A DNA stretch of 10,144 nt from an uncultured Synechococcus sp. (GCA_937930135.1 CALGVO010000213.1:1-10144), one strand, 5' to 3'. Shown: positions 1 to 6,441, counted from the first letter of the stretch. A program made the numbers and translations. The notes: generated by a model not told the origin, from the letters alone.

Positions 1-2
1 AA

Positions 3-134
3 CTCGGCGGTGAACTCGATGATCTGCTGTTGCCCTGGCGGATCGATCTGCAACTGCTGCATTTGATTGATCATCCCCCGCTGCTCGATCACCTTCAGCG
101 GGTCGGCCGCGTGATCTGGCAGCGGCAGGGTTGA
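3..134 (+). CDS. Nucleotidyltransferase (MNT, HI0073-like), C-terminal part
   Basis: Only the last 43 codons are present; the gene enters from the left edge and stops at TGA 132-134. The visible part has the pattern of minimal nucleotidyltransferase tails: a Leu-rich helix ending LLLPWRIDL, then a short helix around HPPLLDHLQRVG and a final strand RVIWQR. In this family the Asp of the 'P-Y/W-R-x-D-L' strand is normally the third metal ligand of the catalytic site; the GSxxxG and SDxD parts would lie outside the window. Such proteins usually pair with a HEPN or 'nucleotidyltransferase substrate-binding' protein as toxin-antitoxin-like modules, and the MNT partner modifies (AMPylates) the HEPN toxin in studied cases. 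The partner, if any, would be to the left. Family assignment from a short tail is likely but not certain. Confidence 0.6.
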   Translation, partial: LGGELDDLLLPWRIDLQLLHLIDHPPLLDHLQRVGRVIWQRQG

Positions 135-149
135 CCCCCCAGAGAACCC
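128..149. terminator. Weak hairpin between convergent genes
   Basis: GGGTT (128-132) and AACCC (145-149) can pair across a 12-nt loop that spans the stop codon of the nucleotidyltransferase gene and the 16-nt gap to the convergent minus-strand locus. There is no T-tract on either side, so at best it is a weak bidirectional terminator. Confidence 0.2.
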
Positions 150-150
150 C

Positions 151-633
151 TCAGTCGATGTCGCCGTATTCCTCTAACAAGGCGATCATGTCGCGGGCTC
201 GTCGGATGTGGGTGGCGTTGGGTTCGAGTTGGACTTGGAGTTGGAGACAATCGCATCGAGCCTGACGTCGAGCGCGGCGAGCCGTTCGTCGAGCTTCCTC
301 AATCGCTCGTCTTCTCTCCGCATCCGTTCGTCCTCTTTCTTCATCAGCTCGTCTTCTTTCCTCATCTGCAGCAGCCTCTGCTCGATCGCGTATCGCTGCA
401 CTCTCAAGTCGACGACCGGTCGCCAGTTGAGCTTCTGCAACAGCCGTCGCCAGGGCGGCAGCGATGCAAGGAACTCCTGCTTGCTGCGGTAAATCGATGG
501 CAAGGGCTCGAAAGAGTTCGACATGGTCGTAACTGGTGAACAACGTGATCAGGGCCAGCAGCACGGCGGCGATCACCGTGACCCATCCCTGTCGATCCAG
601 TTCCATCACCGTAGCCAGCCCATTGCCACCCAC
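151..633 (-). CDS. Small membrane-helix protein, first frame of a two-frame locus
   Basis: The frame is open for 160 codons from a GTG at 633 (ATG at 606 is the alternative) to TGA at 151-153. Residues 10-45 look genuinely coding: one hydrophobic helix (WVTVIAAVLLALITLFTSY) followed by DHVELFRALAID, with G/C-rich third positions. After about position 515 this frame turns into an Ala/Arg/Glu run with many AGA, CGA and GCA codons, unlike the neighbouring genes, while the frame used by the 186-524 entry takes over the good codon use. The last 30 or so codons (QLEPNATHIRRARDMIALLEE) again look acceptable. Either this is an intact membrane-anchored Arg/Glu-rich protein, or the start of a gene whose true continuation is in the other frame. 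A GGAGG at 637-641 is only 3 nt from the GTG. I do not recognise a family. Confidence 0.4.
   Translation of the reverse strand: MGGNGLATVMELDRQGWVTVIAAVLLALITLFTSYDHVELFRALAIDLPQQAGVPCIAAALATAVAEAQLATGRRLESAAIRDRAEAAADEERRRADEERGRTDAERRRAIEEARRTARRARRQARCDCLQLQVQLEPNATHIRRARDMIALLEEYGDID
186..524 (-). CDS. Coiled-coil protein, second frame of a two-frame locus
   Basis: This is 112 codons from ATG 524 to TGA 186-188, read in a different frame from the overlapping 151-633 entry. Residues 10-50 (IYRSKQEFLASLPPWRRLLQ and onward to a KLNWRPVVDLRVQR stretch) look like an ordinary folded or amphipathic segment. Residues 54-88 are five seven-residue repeats of the type K/R-E-D-E-R/L-M/L-R, typical of a highly charged coiled coil. 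The tail is a Ser/Asn/Pro/Thr low-complexity stretch. Third-position G/C use (GAG, CTG, AAG, CTC, GAC) fits the genome much better here than in the overlapping frame. The ATG has no Shine-Dalgarno site, and the frame is closed by a stop eight codons upstream. The protein therefore either starts here by coupling to the membrane-helix frame, or is joined to it by a frameshift near 500-515. Function unknown. Confidence 0.5.
   Translation of the reverse strand: MSNSFEPLPSIYRSKQEFLASLPPWRRLLQKLNWRPVVDLRVQRYAIEQRLLQMRKEDELMKKEDERMRREDERLRKLDERLAALDVRLDAIVSNSKSNSNPTPPTSDEPAT
261..365 (-). repeat. Five degenerate 21-nt tandem repeats
   Basis: Five consecutive 21-nt units (first at 345-365, last at 261-281) each encode seven residues in the 186-524 frame: RKEDEL-type, KKEDER, RREDER, RKLDER and AALDVR cores following M/L. 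Because 21 is divisible by three, the units repeat in phase in all frames, which explains why other frames stay open here. Units one to three are most alike; four and five have drifted. Confidence 0.7.
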
Positions 634-635
634 CA

Positions 636-652
636 GCCTCCGCAGTGGAGGC
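636..652 (-). promoter_or_regulatory. Perfect 6-bp hairpin containing a GGAGG site
   Basis: GCCTCC (636-641) pairs with GGAGGC (647-652) over a GCAGT loop. On the minus strand the proximal arm supplies the only GGAGG upstream of the GTG at 633, so the site would be buried when the hairpin forms. It lies just past the end of the MFS gene and close to a second small stem (CCGTG 665-669 with CACGG 674-678) that overlaps the MFS stop codon. No T-tract follows. It could equally be a weak transcript end for the MFS gene. Confidence 0.3.
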
Positions 653-672
653 GGTGCCTGGCATCCGTGGCA

Positions 673-1935
673 TCACGGTTGTTCTGGGCTGACGCGATAG
701 CGCGGGCGCACCGCTTGCAGCAGCGGCAACACCAGCAGACACACCAGCGCCATCAGCAGCCATAGCAGCAGACCGTGGCCCTGGTGGTCGAGGAGGGCAC
801 CAGCGAGTAGCGGTGCGCCCGTGGCACTGATGGCGAAGCACTGGGAGAACAGGGCCATCGCCAGGCCCCGATGTTGCAGGGGCGTTTCTTCCACCATCGC
901 CTCCGCCGCTGTGGGCAGAAACGCGGCTTCGGCGAAGGCCATCGGCAGCACCGCCAGCACAATCAAGCCAACGCCGCCAGTCCAGAGAGCGGAGCCGGCT
1001 AGCAGCACACAGCCGCCGCTGAAACTCACCAGCCCCACCCCCAGCCCAAAGCGAAGACTGTGTTGGGCGACCCAGTTGCCCACAGGCCACTGCAGCAGCA
1101 CCAGCAACCCCAGCTGCAGCGCAATCAGCCCCCCACTCCAGGCTTCGCTGAGCGCTGGCCGGTCCAGACCGCCGCGCACCAGATCAAGGGGGAGGGCGCT
1201 CTGCAGCAGGGCAATCATGCCGGTGGCCACGATGCTCACCGCCAGCACGGGCATCAGGGGCAGCAGCCAGCTGCCGTGGCCGCTTGTCCCGTCCTGGGCA
1301 GTCAGGGCACCCTGGCCTGGATGCAGCAGCGCCTCCCGGCCATCCGGCAGGGGTCGCCAGATCAGCATCAGCAGCATGCTCAGCACGGCCGTGGCCTCCA
1401 CCAGAAACACGCCGCGGATCAGGCTCAGGCCAGCGAGCACCGCACCGATCAGAGCGCCCATCGCGACGCCGAGGGCATCGGCGCTGCGCGCCAGGGCGTA
1501 GCCGCGGCTGGAGGGAAAGGAGCCGGTGCTCAGCGGCACGGCCAGTTCAATCGCCGGGAAGTACAGGCCAGCGGCGATGCCGATCAACAGCTGGCCGATC
1601 ACATAGCCCTGGAAGCTCTGGGCCTGCAGCAGCACCAGATCAGCCGCCAGGGCCAGCAGCGCCGCCGCCCGCACGGGCCAGGAGCAGCGGAGGCCCCGAT
1701 CGAGCAGGAGTCCGCAGAGCAAGCGCGCCACCGTGCCGATCAGGGCTGATGCCGCCAATCCCTGCCCCACCTGACTGGCGGACAGGTTCACCTGGTGAAA
1801 AATGATCGGGGTCATGTAGATCACCCCACCGGCTCCGAGCGAAGCAAGCCAGCGGATCACGGCCAACTCCTGCAGGGCTGCGGGAAACTGGTGCCACCAG
1901 TGGAGTGGTCTGGGCCTTGCGACGACAACGCTCAA
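673..1935 (-). CDS. MFS transporter, 12 membrane helices
   Basis: This is a 420-residue integral membrane protein of the major facilitator superfamily. About twelve hydrophobic segments can be counted, with a polar central loop around residues 198-222 (RPLPDGREALLHPGQGAL) separating two six-helix halves. The loop after helix 2 has GLLLDRGLR, a match to the conserved MFS motif A (G-x-L-x-D-R-x-x-R). Helix 4 (YVIGQLLIGIAAGLYFPAIE) has the Gly-rich pattern of these proteins. The substrate cannot be read from the sequence; it resembles uncharacterised picocyanobacterial MFS proteins of the drug/sugar-efflux type. The start is a TTG at 1935, chosen because the WWHQFPAALQELAVIRW stretch belongs to the family N-terminus; the next in-frame candidates (TTG, GTG within residues 24-26) would trim it. 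The gene is divergent from the hydrolase at 1905, with overlapping or touching 5' ends. Confidence 0.88.
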   Translation of the reverse strand: MSVVVARPRPLHWWHQFPAALQELAVIRWLASLGAGGVIYMTPIIFHQVNLSASQVGQGLAASALIGTVARLLCGLLLDRGLRCSWPVRAAALLALAADLVLLQAQSFQGYVIGQLLIGIAAGLYFPAIELAVPLSTGSFPSSRGYALARSADALGVAMGALIGAVLAGLSLIRGVFLVEATAVLSMLLMLIWRPLPDGREALLHPGQGALTAQDGTSGHGSWLLPLMPVLAVSIVATGMIALLQSALPLDLVRGGLDRPALSEAWSGGLIALQLGLLVLLQWPVGNWVAQHSLRFGLGVGLVSFSGGCVLLAGSALWTGGVGLIVLAVLPMAFAEAAFLPTAAEAMVEETPLQHRGLAMALFSQCFAISATGAPLLAGALLDHQGHGLLLWLLMALVCLLVLPLLQAVRPRYRVSPEQP

Positions 1936-3551
1936 CAGGACGGTCCCCGTCGTGGCGGGTGGGAATGGGTCTGGCGGCCAGTCTGCTGGTCGCTGCCAGC
2001 CCAGTGCGGCCGCTGCGGGCGGCCGAACAGCTGCAGGTGCAGCTCGATGGCATGGTCATCTCTCTGCAGATCCATGATCTGGTGGCCTGGGGACGCTCCG
2101 GCGGCGTCAGCAATTCCGAGCTGGGCATCTGGCTGAATCTGCTTGAGCCCGACAGCCGTGAAGGGGTGCTGGAGCTGTTGCGCGCCCCACTGGTCAACGA
2201 CCGGAGCATGGCGCGGCAATTGCTCGGCAGCTGGGCCGGACGTCGCCTGCTCGATGAGGTGGCCGACATTGTGCGCGTCGATGACGACAGCTCCGGCGAC
2301 ATCCTGCTGAACACGTTGGAGAGCCTGCTCAATCGCCAGGAGCAGGTGTCGAGCTTGGATCTGCTGGATGCCCTTCCGGCCAGCCACGTGCGGCTGGATC
2401 TGGATGCCCTGGTGCGGGCAGCCGGTCATTGGCGTCATCAGCTGCAACGTCAGCAGCAGCTCGTGCGCCGCCTCACCAGCGAGGCGCGAGATCAGGCGGC
2501 GGCAGCGCCAACTCAGGCTGCTTCCAGTGCGGTGCTCGGCGCTCGCGAGCCCGAGATCCAGCTGCTGCCGGTGAACCACCGTGCACAACCTCTCCGTCTA
2601 CAGCTTTGGCGGCCCCAGCCGGGAGCGCCAGTCCACAGCACCTGGCTGGTGTGGATGCCGGGGCTGGGGGGCAGTCCGGATCACTTCCGCTGGTTGGGCC
2701 GGGCTCTGAGCCACCGCGGTTGGTCGGTGCTTGTGCTCGAGCATCCGGGCAGTGATGCCGAAGCGGTGAAGGCCCTGCTCGATGGCCGTCGGCCGCCGCC
2801 GGGGGCTGAGGTGATCCCCGATCGTCTGCGCGATCTGGAGGCCGTGCTGGCGGCCCGCCGCAGCGGCACGATTGTCCTGCCCGGTGAGCAGCTTGTGCTC
2901 GGTGGCCATTCCCTCGGTGCACTGACGGCGCTGCTGGGGGCGGGAGCCCGGCCCTGGAGCGGCCTGGACCGCCGCTGTACCGCCGCTCTCGATGACATCC
3001 CCCTCAGCAACCTCTCTCGCCTGCTGCAGTGCCAGCTGGCTGAGGTGGCATTGCCGTCGCCCACTCCCGAGAGCACGCCACCGGCGGATCTGGTAGGCCT
3101 GATTGGCATGAACAGCTTCGGCAGTCTGCTCTGGCCCCGGAACCAGCCCCTGCAGCTGCCTGTCCCGGTGTTGTTCATTGGTGGCAGCTTGGATCTGATC
3201 ACCCCGCCCCAGAGTGAACAGCTGGGCCTGATGCTGGCCCTAGCGCCCCATCCTGCCAGCCGTGCCGTGGTCGTCGACGGGGCCAGCCACTTCTCGCCGG
3301 TGCGGGTGGAAGGGCAGGCGGGCGAGGGGCAGGGTGAGGATCTGTTCCGGCTTGGCAAGGAGCTGGTGGGCGTTCAGCCCCTGCAGGTGCAGGCCGTCCT
3401 GGCCGACGAAATCGTGGCGTTTCTCGCGCTGCTCGAGGGCTCCAGCCCAGAGGCGGCGGCGGCACAGACCAGCACCCTGCATCGGCGGATCGGCGATCTG
3501 CAGCTGCACCGCCTCAACCGCGAGGCCGCCTCGCGCCTGCTGGCTGACTGA
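1905..3551 (+). CDS. Exported DUF1400-type alpha/beta hydrolase
   Basis: This is a 548-residue secreted hydrolase of the cyanobacterial DUF1400 family; substrate unknown. A signal peptide is visible (hydrophobic MGLAASLLVAAS ending PLRAAEQ at about residue 40), followed by a DUF1400-like helical domain (about 45-165, starting VQLDGMVISLQIHDLVAW), a charged Gln-rich linker (about 170-210) and an alpha/beta-hydrolase domain (about 225-520). The catalytic triad can be placed: Ser336 in GGHSLGA, Asp430 in GGSLDLITP, His462 in DGASHFSP. Cys358 and Cys376 could form a disulfide, fitting an exported enzyme. The start is uncertain: GTG 1905, TTG 1917, GTG 1959 or ATG 1965. The upstream starts give the signal peptide its basic n-region (RRQRSTGRSPSWR), so I prefer 1905 or 1917. 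The coding end faces the permease gene 26 nt away. Confidence 0.9.
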   Translation: MVWALRRQRSTGRSPSWRVGMGLAASLLVAASPVRPLRAAEQLQVQLDGMVISLQIHDLVAWGRSGGVSNSELGIWLNLLEPDSREGVLELLRAPLVNDRSMARQLLGSWAGRRLLDEVADIVRVDDDSSGDILLNTLESLLNRQEQVSSLDLLDALPASHVRLDLDALVRAAGHWRHQLQRQQQLVRRLTSEARDQAAAAPTQAASSAVLGAREPEIQLLPVNHRAQPLRLQLWRPQPGAPVHSTWLVWMPGLGGSPDHFRWLGRALSHRGWSVLVLEHPGSDAEAVKALLDGRRPPPGAEVIPDRLRDLEAVLAARRSGTIVLPGEQLVLGGHSLGALTALLGAGARPWSGLDRRCTAALDDIPLSNLSRLLQCQLAEVALPSPTPESTPPADLVGLIGMNSFGSLLWPRNQPLQLPVPVLFIGGSLDLITPPQSEQLGLMLALAPHPASRAVVVDGASHFSPVRVEGQAGEGQGEDLFRLGKELVGVQPLQVQAVLADEIVAFLALLEGSSPEAAAAQTSTLHRRIGDLQLHRLNREAASRLLAD

Positions 3552-3570
3552 GGCCGCTGCCGTTCAGTCG
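3545..3570. terminator. Hairpin between convergent hydrolase and permease genes
   Basis: GACTGA (3546-3551, including the hydrolase stop codon) pairs with TCAGTC (3564-3569), with an outer T-G wobble. Inside, GGC (3552-3554) pairs with GCC (3559-3561) over a CGCT loop, leaving a 2-nt bulge. It nearly fills the 26-nt gap between two convergent genes, where a bidirectional terminator would be expected. There is no clear T-tract on either strand, so strength is doubtful. Confidence 0.35.
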
Positions 3571-3577
3571 CAGCTGC

Positions 3578-4597
3578 TCAGTAACGCACCCTGGGATCGA
3601 GCAGGGCTACCAGCAGATCCACAAGCACGCTCACCATCACCACCAACGCCGCCACCACCACCACAATTCCCTGCACCACAGGGTAATCGCGTTGGTTGAT
3701 GCTCTCCTGCAGCCGCAGGGCGATCCCCGGCCAGGAAAAGGTCACCTCGATCAGCAGGGCGCCGCCGATCAGGGACGCCACCGTGATCCCGGCGATGGTG
3801 AGTACTGGCAACAGGGCATTGGGGAGGGCGTGACGGAGCACCACCTGGCTTTCGCTCAGGCCGCGGCTCCGGGCCGCCTCCACATAATCCGACCGCAACG
3901 CTCGGCGCAGGTTGAGGCGCAGGGCATTGGTGAAAATGCCGCTGAGCAGTAGCCCGAGGGTGCAGGCGGGCAGCACCAGGTGTCGCACGGCCCCCTGCAG
4001 GGCGGGCCAGTCGCCGCTGCGCAGGCTGTCGAGAATCAGGAAACCACTTCCATCGGGGGGCACCAGGCTGGGGGGGAAGCGCCCGCCCACCGGCAGCCAG
4101 CCGAGGATCACCGCAAACAGCAGTTGCACCAGCATCGCCACCCAGAAGGGCGGGAGGGCGTAGGTGCCGATGCCGTAGAAGCGACCAGCCAGGTCGAGCT
4201 TGCCATCGGGGCGGGCGATGCCGCTGAAGCCCACCGCCAGGCCGCTCACCGCCGCCACCAGCAGGGCCGTGAGGCTCAGCTCGAGGCTGGCGGGCAGGGC
4301 GAGGCGGATGATCTCTCCCACAGGTTCCTGGTTGATCAGGGCCCGGCCCAGGTCGCCGTGGAGCAGGCCGTTGAGAAAGTCGAGATATTGATGAGCGAGG
4401 GGTTGGTCGAGGCCGAGACGCTCGCGTAGCAGCGCCTTGGCCGCCGCCGGTGCGCGGCTGCCGAGCACCGCATCCACCGGATCCCCCGGAGCGACCCGCA
4501 ACAGCAGAAACACCAGACTGGCAATCAGCCAGAGCATCACCGGCGCCAGGGCGAGGCGGGTGGCGCTGTAACGCAGCAGCTCGCGAGCCCGCGCCAT
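3578..4597 (-). CDS. ABC importer permease, DppB/OppB type
   Basis: This 339-residue inner-membrane permease belongs to the peptide/nickel importer family (binding-protein-dependent transport, DppB side). It has a first helix at about residues 16-34, the usual RVAPGDPVDAVLG segment after it (R-x-x-P-G-D-P is typical of DppB proteins), a long periplasmic loop, and then five more helices. The EAA loop that docks to the ATPase is at 237-261 (DYVEAARSRGLSESQVVLRH followed by ALPNA). The C-terminus LLDPRVRY is also typical. Its ATG overlaps the stop of the solute-binding protein gene by one base (TGATG), and a GGAG lies 9 nt upstream, so the two are translationally coupled. No second permease (DppC) or ATPase (DppD/F) follows; the next gene is convergent. 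The transported substrate cannot be read from the permease. Confidence 0.92.
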   Translation of the reverse strand: MARARELLRYSATRLALAPVMLWLIASLVFLLLRVAPGDPVDAVLGSRAPAAAKALLRERLGLDQPLAHQYLDFLNGLLHGDLGRALINQEPVGEIIRLALPASLELSLTALLVAAVSGLAVGFSGIARPDGKLDLAGRFYGIGTYALPPFWVAMLVQLLFAVILGWLPVGGRFPPSLVPPDGSGFLILDSLRSGDWPALQGAVRHLVLPACTLGLLLSGIFTNALRLNLRRALRSDYVEAARSRGLSESQVVLRHALPNALLPVLTIAGITVASLIGGALLIEVTFSWPGIALRLQESINQRDYPVVQGIVVVVAALVVMVSVLVDLLVALLDPRVRY

Positions 4598-6171
4598 CAG
4601 TTCTGGCTCCGCAGGCGGGCCAGATCCAATAAGCCGCTGCCGTCAAAGCGCGGTGGTGCCATGTGGGTCTGGGCCCAGGCCTTCGGGGTCACCAGCCACA
4701 CCGGCAGATAGGCGGCGCCTGCGGCCGCCATCGCATCGACGCGGTTCAGTTGCCGGAGCCGTGACTCGCCCTGCAGGCTGTCGCTGCGGCGCAGGGCAGG
4801 CTCCAGGCCGGGCGTGGTCCAGAAACTGCCGCTGCTCACGGCCTCGCCGGTCTGGCAGACGTCACCACGGGAACGGCTGCAGCTGAGCATCGGCACCAGA
4901 AACGCCTCCGGATCCGGATAGGTGGCTCCCCAGTCGAGCATCACCGCTTTGAAGGCTCCCTCACCCAGCTGACGGTAAACAGTGGTGGATTCCACGCCCT
5001 CCAGCTTCAGCTGGACGCAATCGAAGAGATCCTGAGCCAGTTGGGCCTGCCAGGTGAGGGCCATCAGCCGGTCGGAGGGCACATTGGTGCGGTAGGTGAA
5101 GGGCAGTATCAGCCGCGTGCCCTTGCAATAGCCCGCCTGGCGGAACAACTGGCGGGCTTGGGTGGGTGAATAGCGCGGCCAGGGTTCGTTGGCGCCGCCG
5201 CGCAGGTTGGGCGGGATCAGGGAGCGCAGGGGGCGGCGTTGATCGTGGCTGACACGCCGGCTGATCAGGGGCCGGTTGAGGCTGTGGGCCAGGGCCTGGC
5301 GCACGAGCCGATCCTGCAGCGGTGGTGCATTGCTGAGCAGGGTGATGTAACCGATGTTGAGGGCGGGGCCGCTGCTCTGCAGCAGCAGACCTTTGGCAGC
5401 ACGGCGATCAAGCGCCAGGCGCTGGTCTTCATCGATGGAATCCGACAGCAGCACATCCACTTCGCCGCTGCGCAGGGCACCGAACAGGGCTGTGGAGTTG
5501 CTGAGATGGATCAGATCGAGGCCCTGATTGCTCGGCGCCTCACCCCAGTAGTCCGCAAAGGGGCTGAGCCGTTGCTGCGTGGAGCTGAACCGCACCAGCC
5601 GGTAGGGGCCGGTGCCCACGAAGTGATCGTTGAGGAAACGGTCTCGGTAGTTGGCGTAGGCCTTCGGCGACACCGGGGTCAGATAGGGAGAGGTGAGCAG
5701 GCTTTCCAGGGAGCTGGATGGCCTGCTCAGCCGCAGGCGCAGCAGGAAGGGCTCCGGGGTCTCGATCGCCTCGATCCGATCGCCTACCACGTAGCTCTGG
5801 GTGCCGATGCGCAGGAAGCGCCGCAGGCTGAAGGCCATGGCGGCGGCATCAAAGCGGCTGCCATCGTGGAAACGCACATCCCGTCGCAGGGGGATTGTCA
5901 CCGTGCGGCCACCATCACTGAGTTGGGGCTGGCTGGCCGCCAGCTGGGGGGTCAGCCGACCCTCCGCGTCTCGTTGGTAGAGCGTGTCGCCCAGGGCGCT
6001 GAGCAGTTGCAGGGTGCCGGTGGTGCTGGCCTGGGCCGGATCCAGCGACACGATCCGTCCGGCACTGGCCACGGTGAGGCGCTGGCGATCCCGAGGCGGT
6101 TGACAAGCCAGTTGCGTGACGCTGAGGGCGGCCAGCAATGCCGCAGCTTGCCAGCCTGAACGCCTGATCAT
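4597..6171 (-). CDS. Solute-binding lipoprotein, SBP_bac_5 family
   Basis: This is a 524-residue periplasmic binding lipoprotein of the peptide/nickel ABC family. The N-terminus has two Arg, a hydrophobic stretch and a lipobox QLAC with the lipidated Cys at residue 23. The mature part starts with TVASAGRIVSLDPAQAST, the usual 'x-x-LDPxxAxT' opening of this family, and continues with PLRRDVRFHDGSRFDAAAMA (the conserved 'R-x-x-V-x-F-H-D-G-x-x-F-x-A' signature) and a FVGTGPYRLV motif near residue 200. C-terminal landmarks are a DWGATYPDPEAFL segment and YLPVWL. Length is normal for the family. It is directly abutted by the upstream 89-residue gene (TGA then ATG without a gap) and overlaps the permease gene, so the three are probably made from one message. 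No ligand-specific residues that I can interpret are visible; peptide is only the default guess. Confidence 0.92.
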   Translation of the reverse strand: MIRRSGWQAAALLAALSVTQLACQPPRDRQRLTVASAGRIVSLDPAQASTTGTLQLLSALGDTLYQRDAEGRLTPQLAASQPQLSDGGRTVTIPLRRDVRFHDGSRFDAAAMAFSLRRFLRIGTQSYVVGDRIEAIETPEPFLLRLRLSRPSSSLESLLTSPYLTPVSPKAYANYRDRFLNDHFVGTGPYRLVRFSSTQQRLSPFADYWGEAPSNQGLDLIHLSNSTALFGALRSGEVDVLLSDSIDEDQRLALDRRAAKGLLLQSSGPALNIGYITLLSNAPPLQDRLVRQALAHSLNRPLISRRVSHDQRRPLRSLIPPNLRGGANEPWPRYSPTQARQLFRQAGYCKGTRLILPFTYRTNVPSDRLMALTWQAQLAQDLFDCVQLKLEGVESTTVYRQLGEGAFKAVMLDWGATYPDPEAFLVPMLSCSRSRGDVCQTGEAVSSGSFWTTPGLEPALRRSDSLQGESRLRQLNRVDAMAAAGAAYLPVWLVTPKAWAQTHMAPPRFDGSGLLDLARLRSQN

Positions 6172-6441
6172 TCAGCGGTGCGGGGCCCGGCCGGACAGCG
6201 TCGTCGACTGCTCCCGGGGAATCTGTTGCAGGGGCACTTCGAAGACGCGGGAGCCACCCTTGGGCTGCAGGGGCCAGCGGCGCACCCAGCAGCGGTTGTG
6301 GGCGTTGTCGACGCCGATCACCTGGAACAGGTCGGTGCTGCTGTCGATCCGGATGCAGTCACCCTGGTGCAGATCCATGGAGGGGTTCGACACGGTTGCG
6401 CTGCAGCGTTGCCCCGGGGCTGTGATCAGTTCGTTCGGCAT
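6172..6441 (-). CDS. Small conserved-looking protein upstream of ABC binding protein
   Basis: This is an 89-residue soluble protein with no signal peptide or membrane helix. Its core (about residues 22-75) runs MDLHQGDCIRIDSSTDLFQV, then a segment with Cys47 and WVRRWPLQPKGGSRVFEVPL. The pattern of short beta-strands around a G-D-x-x-R-I-D start suggests a small SH3-like barrel, which is inference. It resembles small hypothetical proteins of picocyanobacteria that I recall, but I know of no function. Two starts are possible: ATG 6441 or ATG 6378 (MDLHQGD); neither has a good ribosome-binding site. The stop codon directly abuts the ATG of the solute-binding protein gene, so it is the first gene of that transcription unit unless the message begins further upstream. 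Third-position G/C use is normal. Confidence 0.75.
   Translation of the reverse strand: MPNELITAPGQRCSATVSNPSMDLHQGDCIRIDSSTDLFQVIGVDNAHNRCWVRRWPLQPKGGSRVFEVPLQQIPREQSTTLSGRAPHR

Noticed and set aside
208..492. Plus-strand Ser/Arg-rich frame of 94 codons opposite the coiled-coil locus
   Set aside because: The poly-Ser runs are the antisense reading of the 21-nt repeats, and no independent coding signal is seen.
3564..4646. Minus-strand frame of about 360 codons overlapping the permease gene
   Set aside because: It is Arg/Pro/Gly-rich without membrane segments and is a frame-shifted copy of the permease reading, which has EAA and DppB landmarks.
5239..6159. Long open plus-strand frame (about 306 codons) opposite the solute-binding protein gene
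   Set aside because: The product is Gln/Ala/Gly/His-rich with no domain, and it is antisense to a gene with clear family motifs; long open antisense frames are expected at this GC content.
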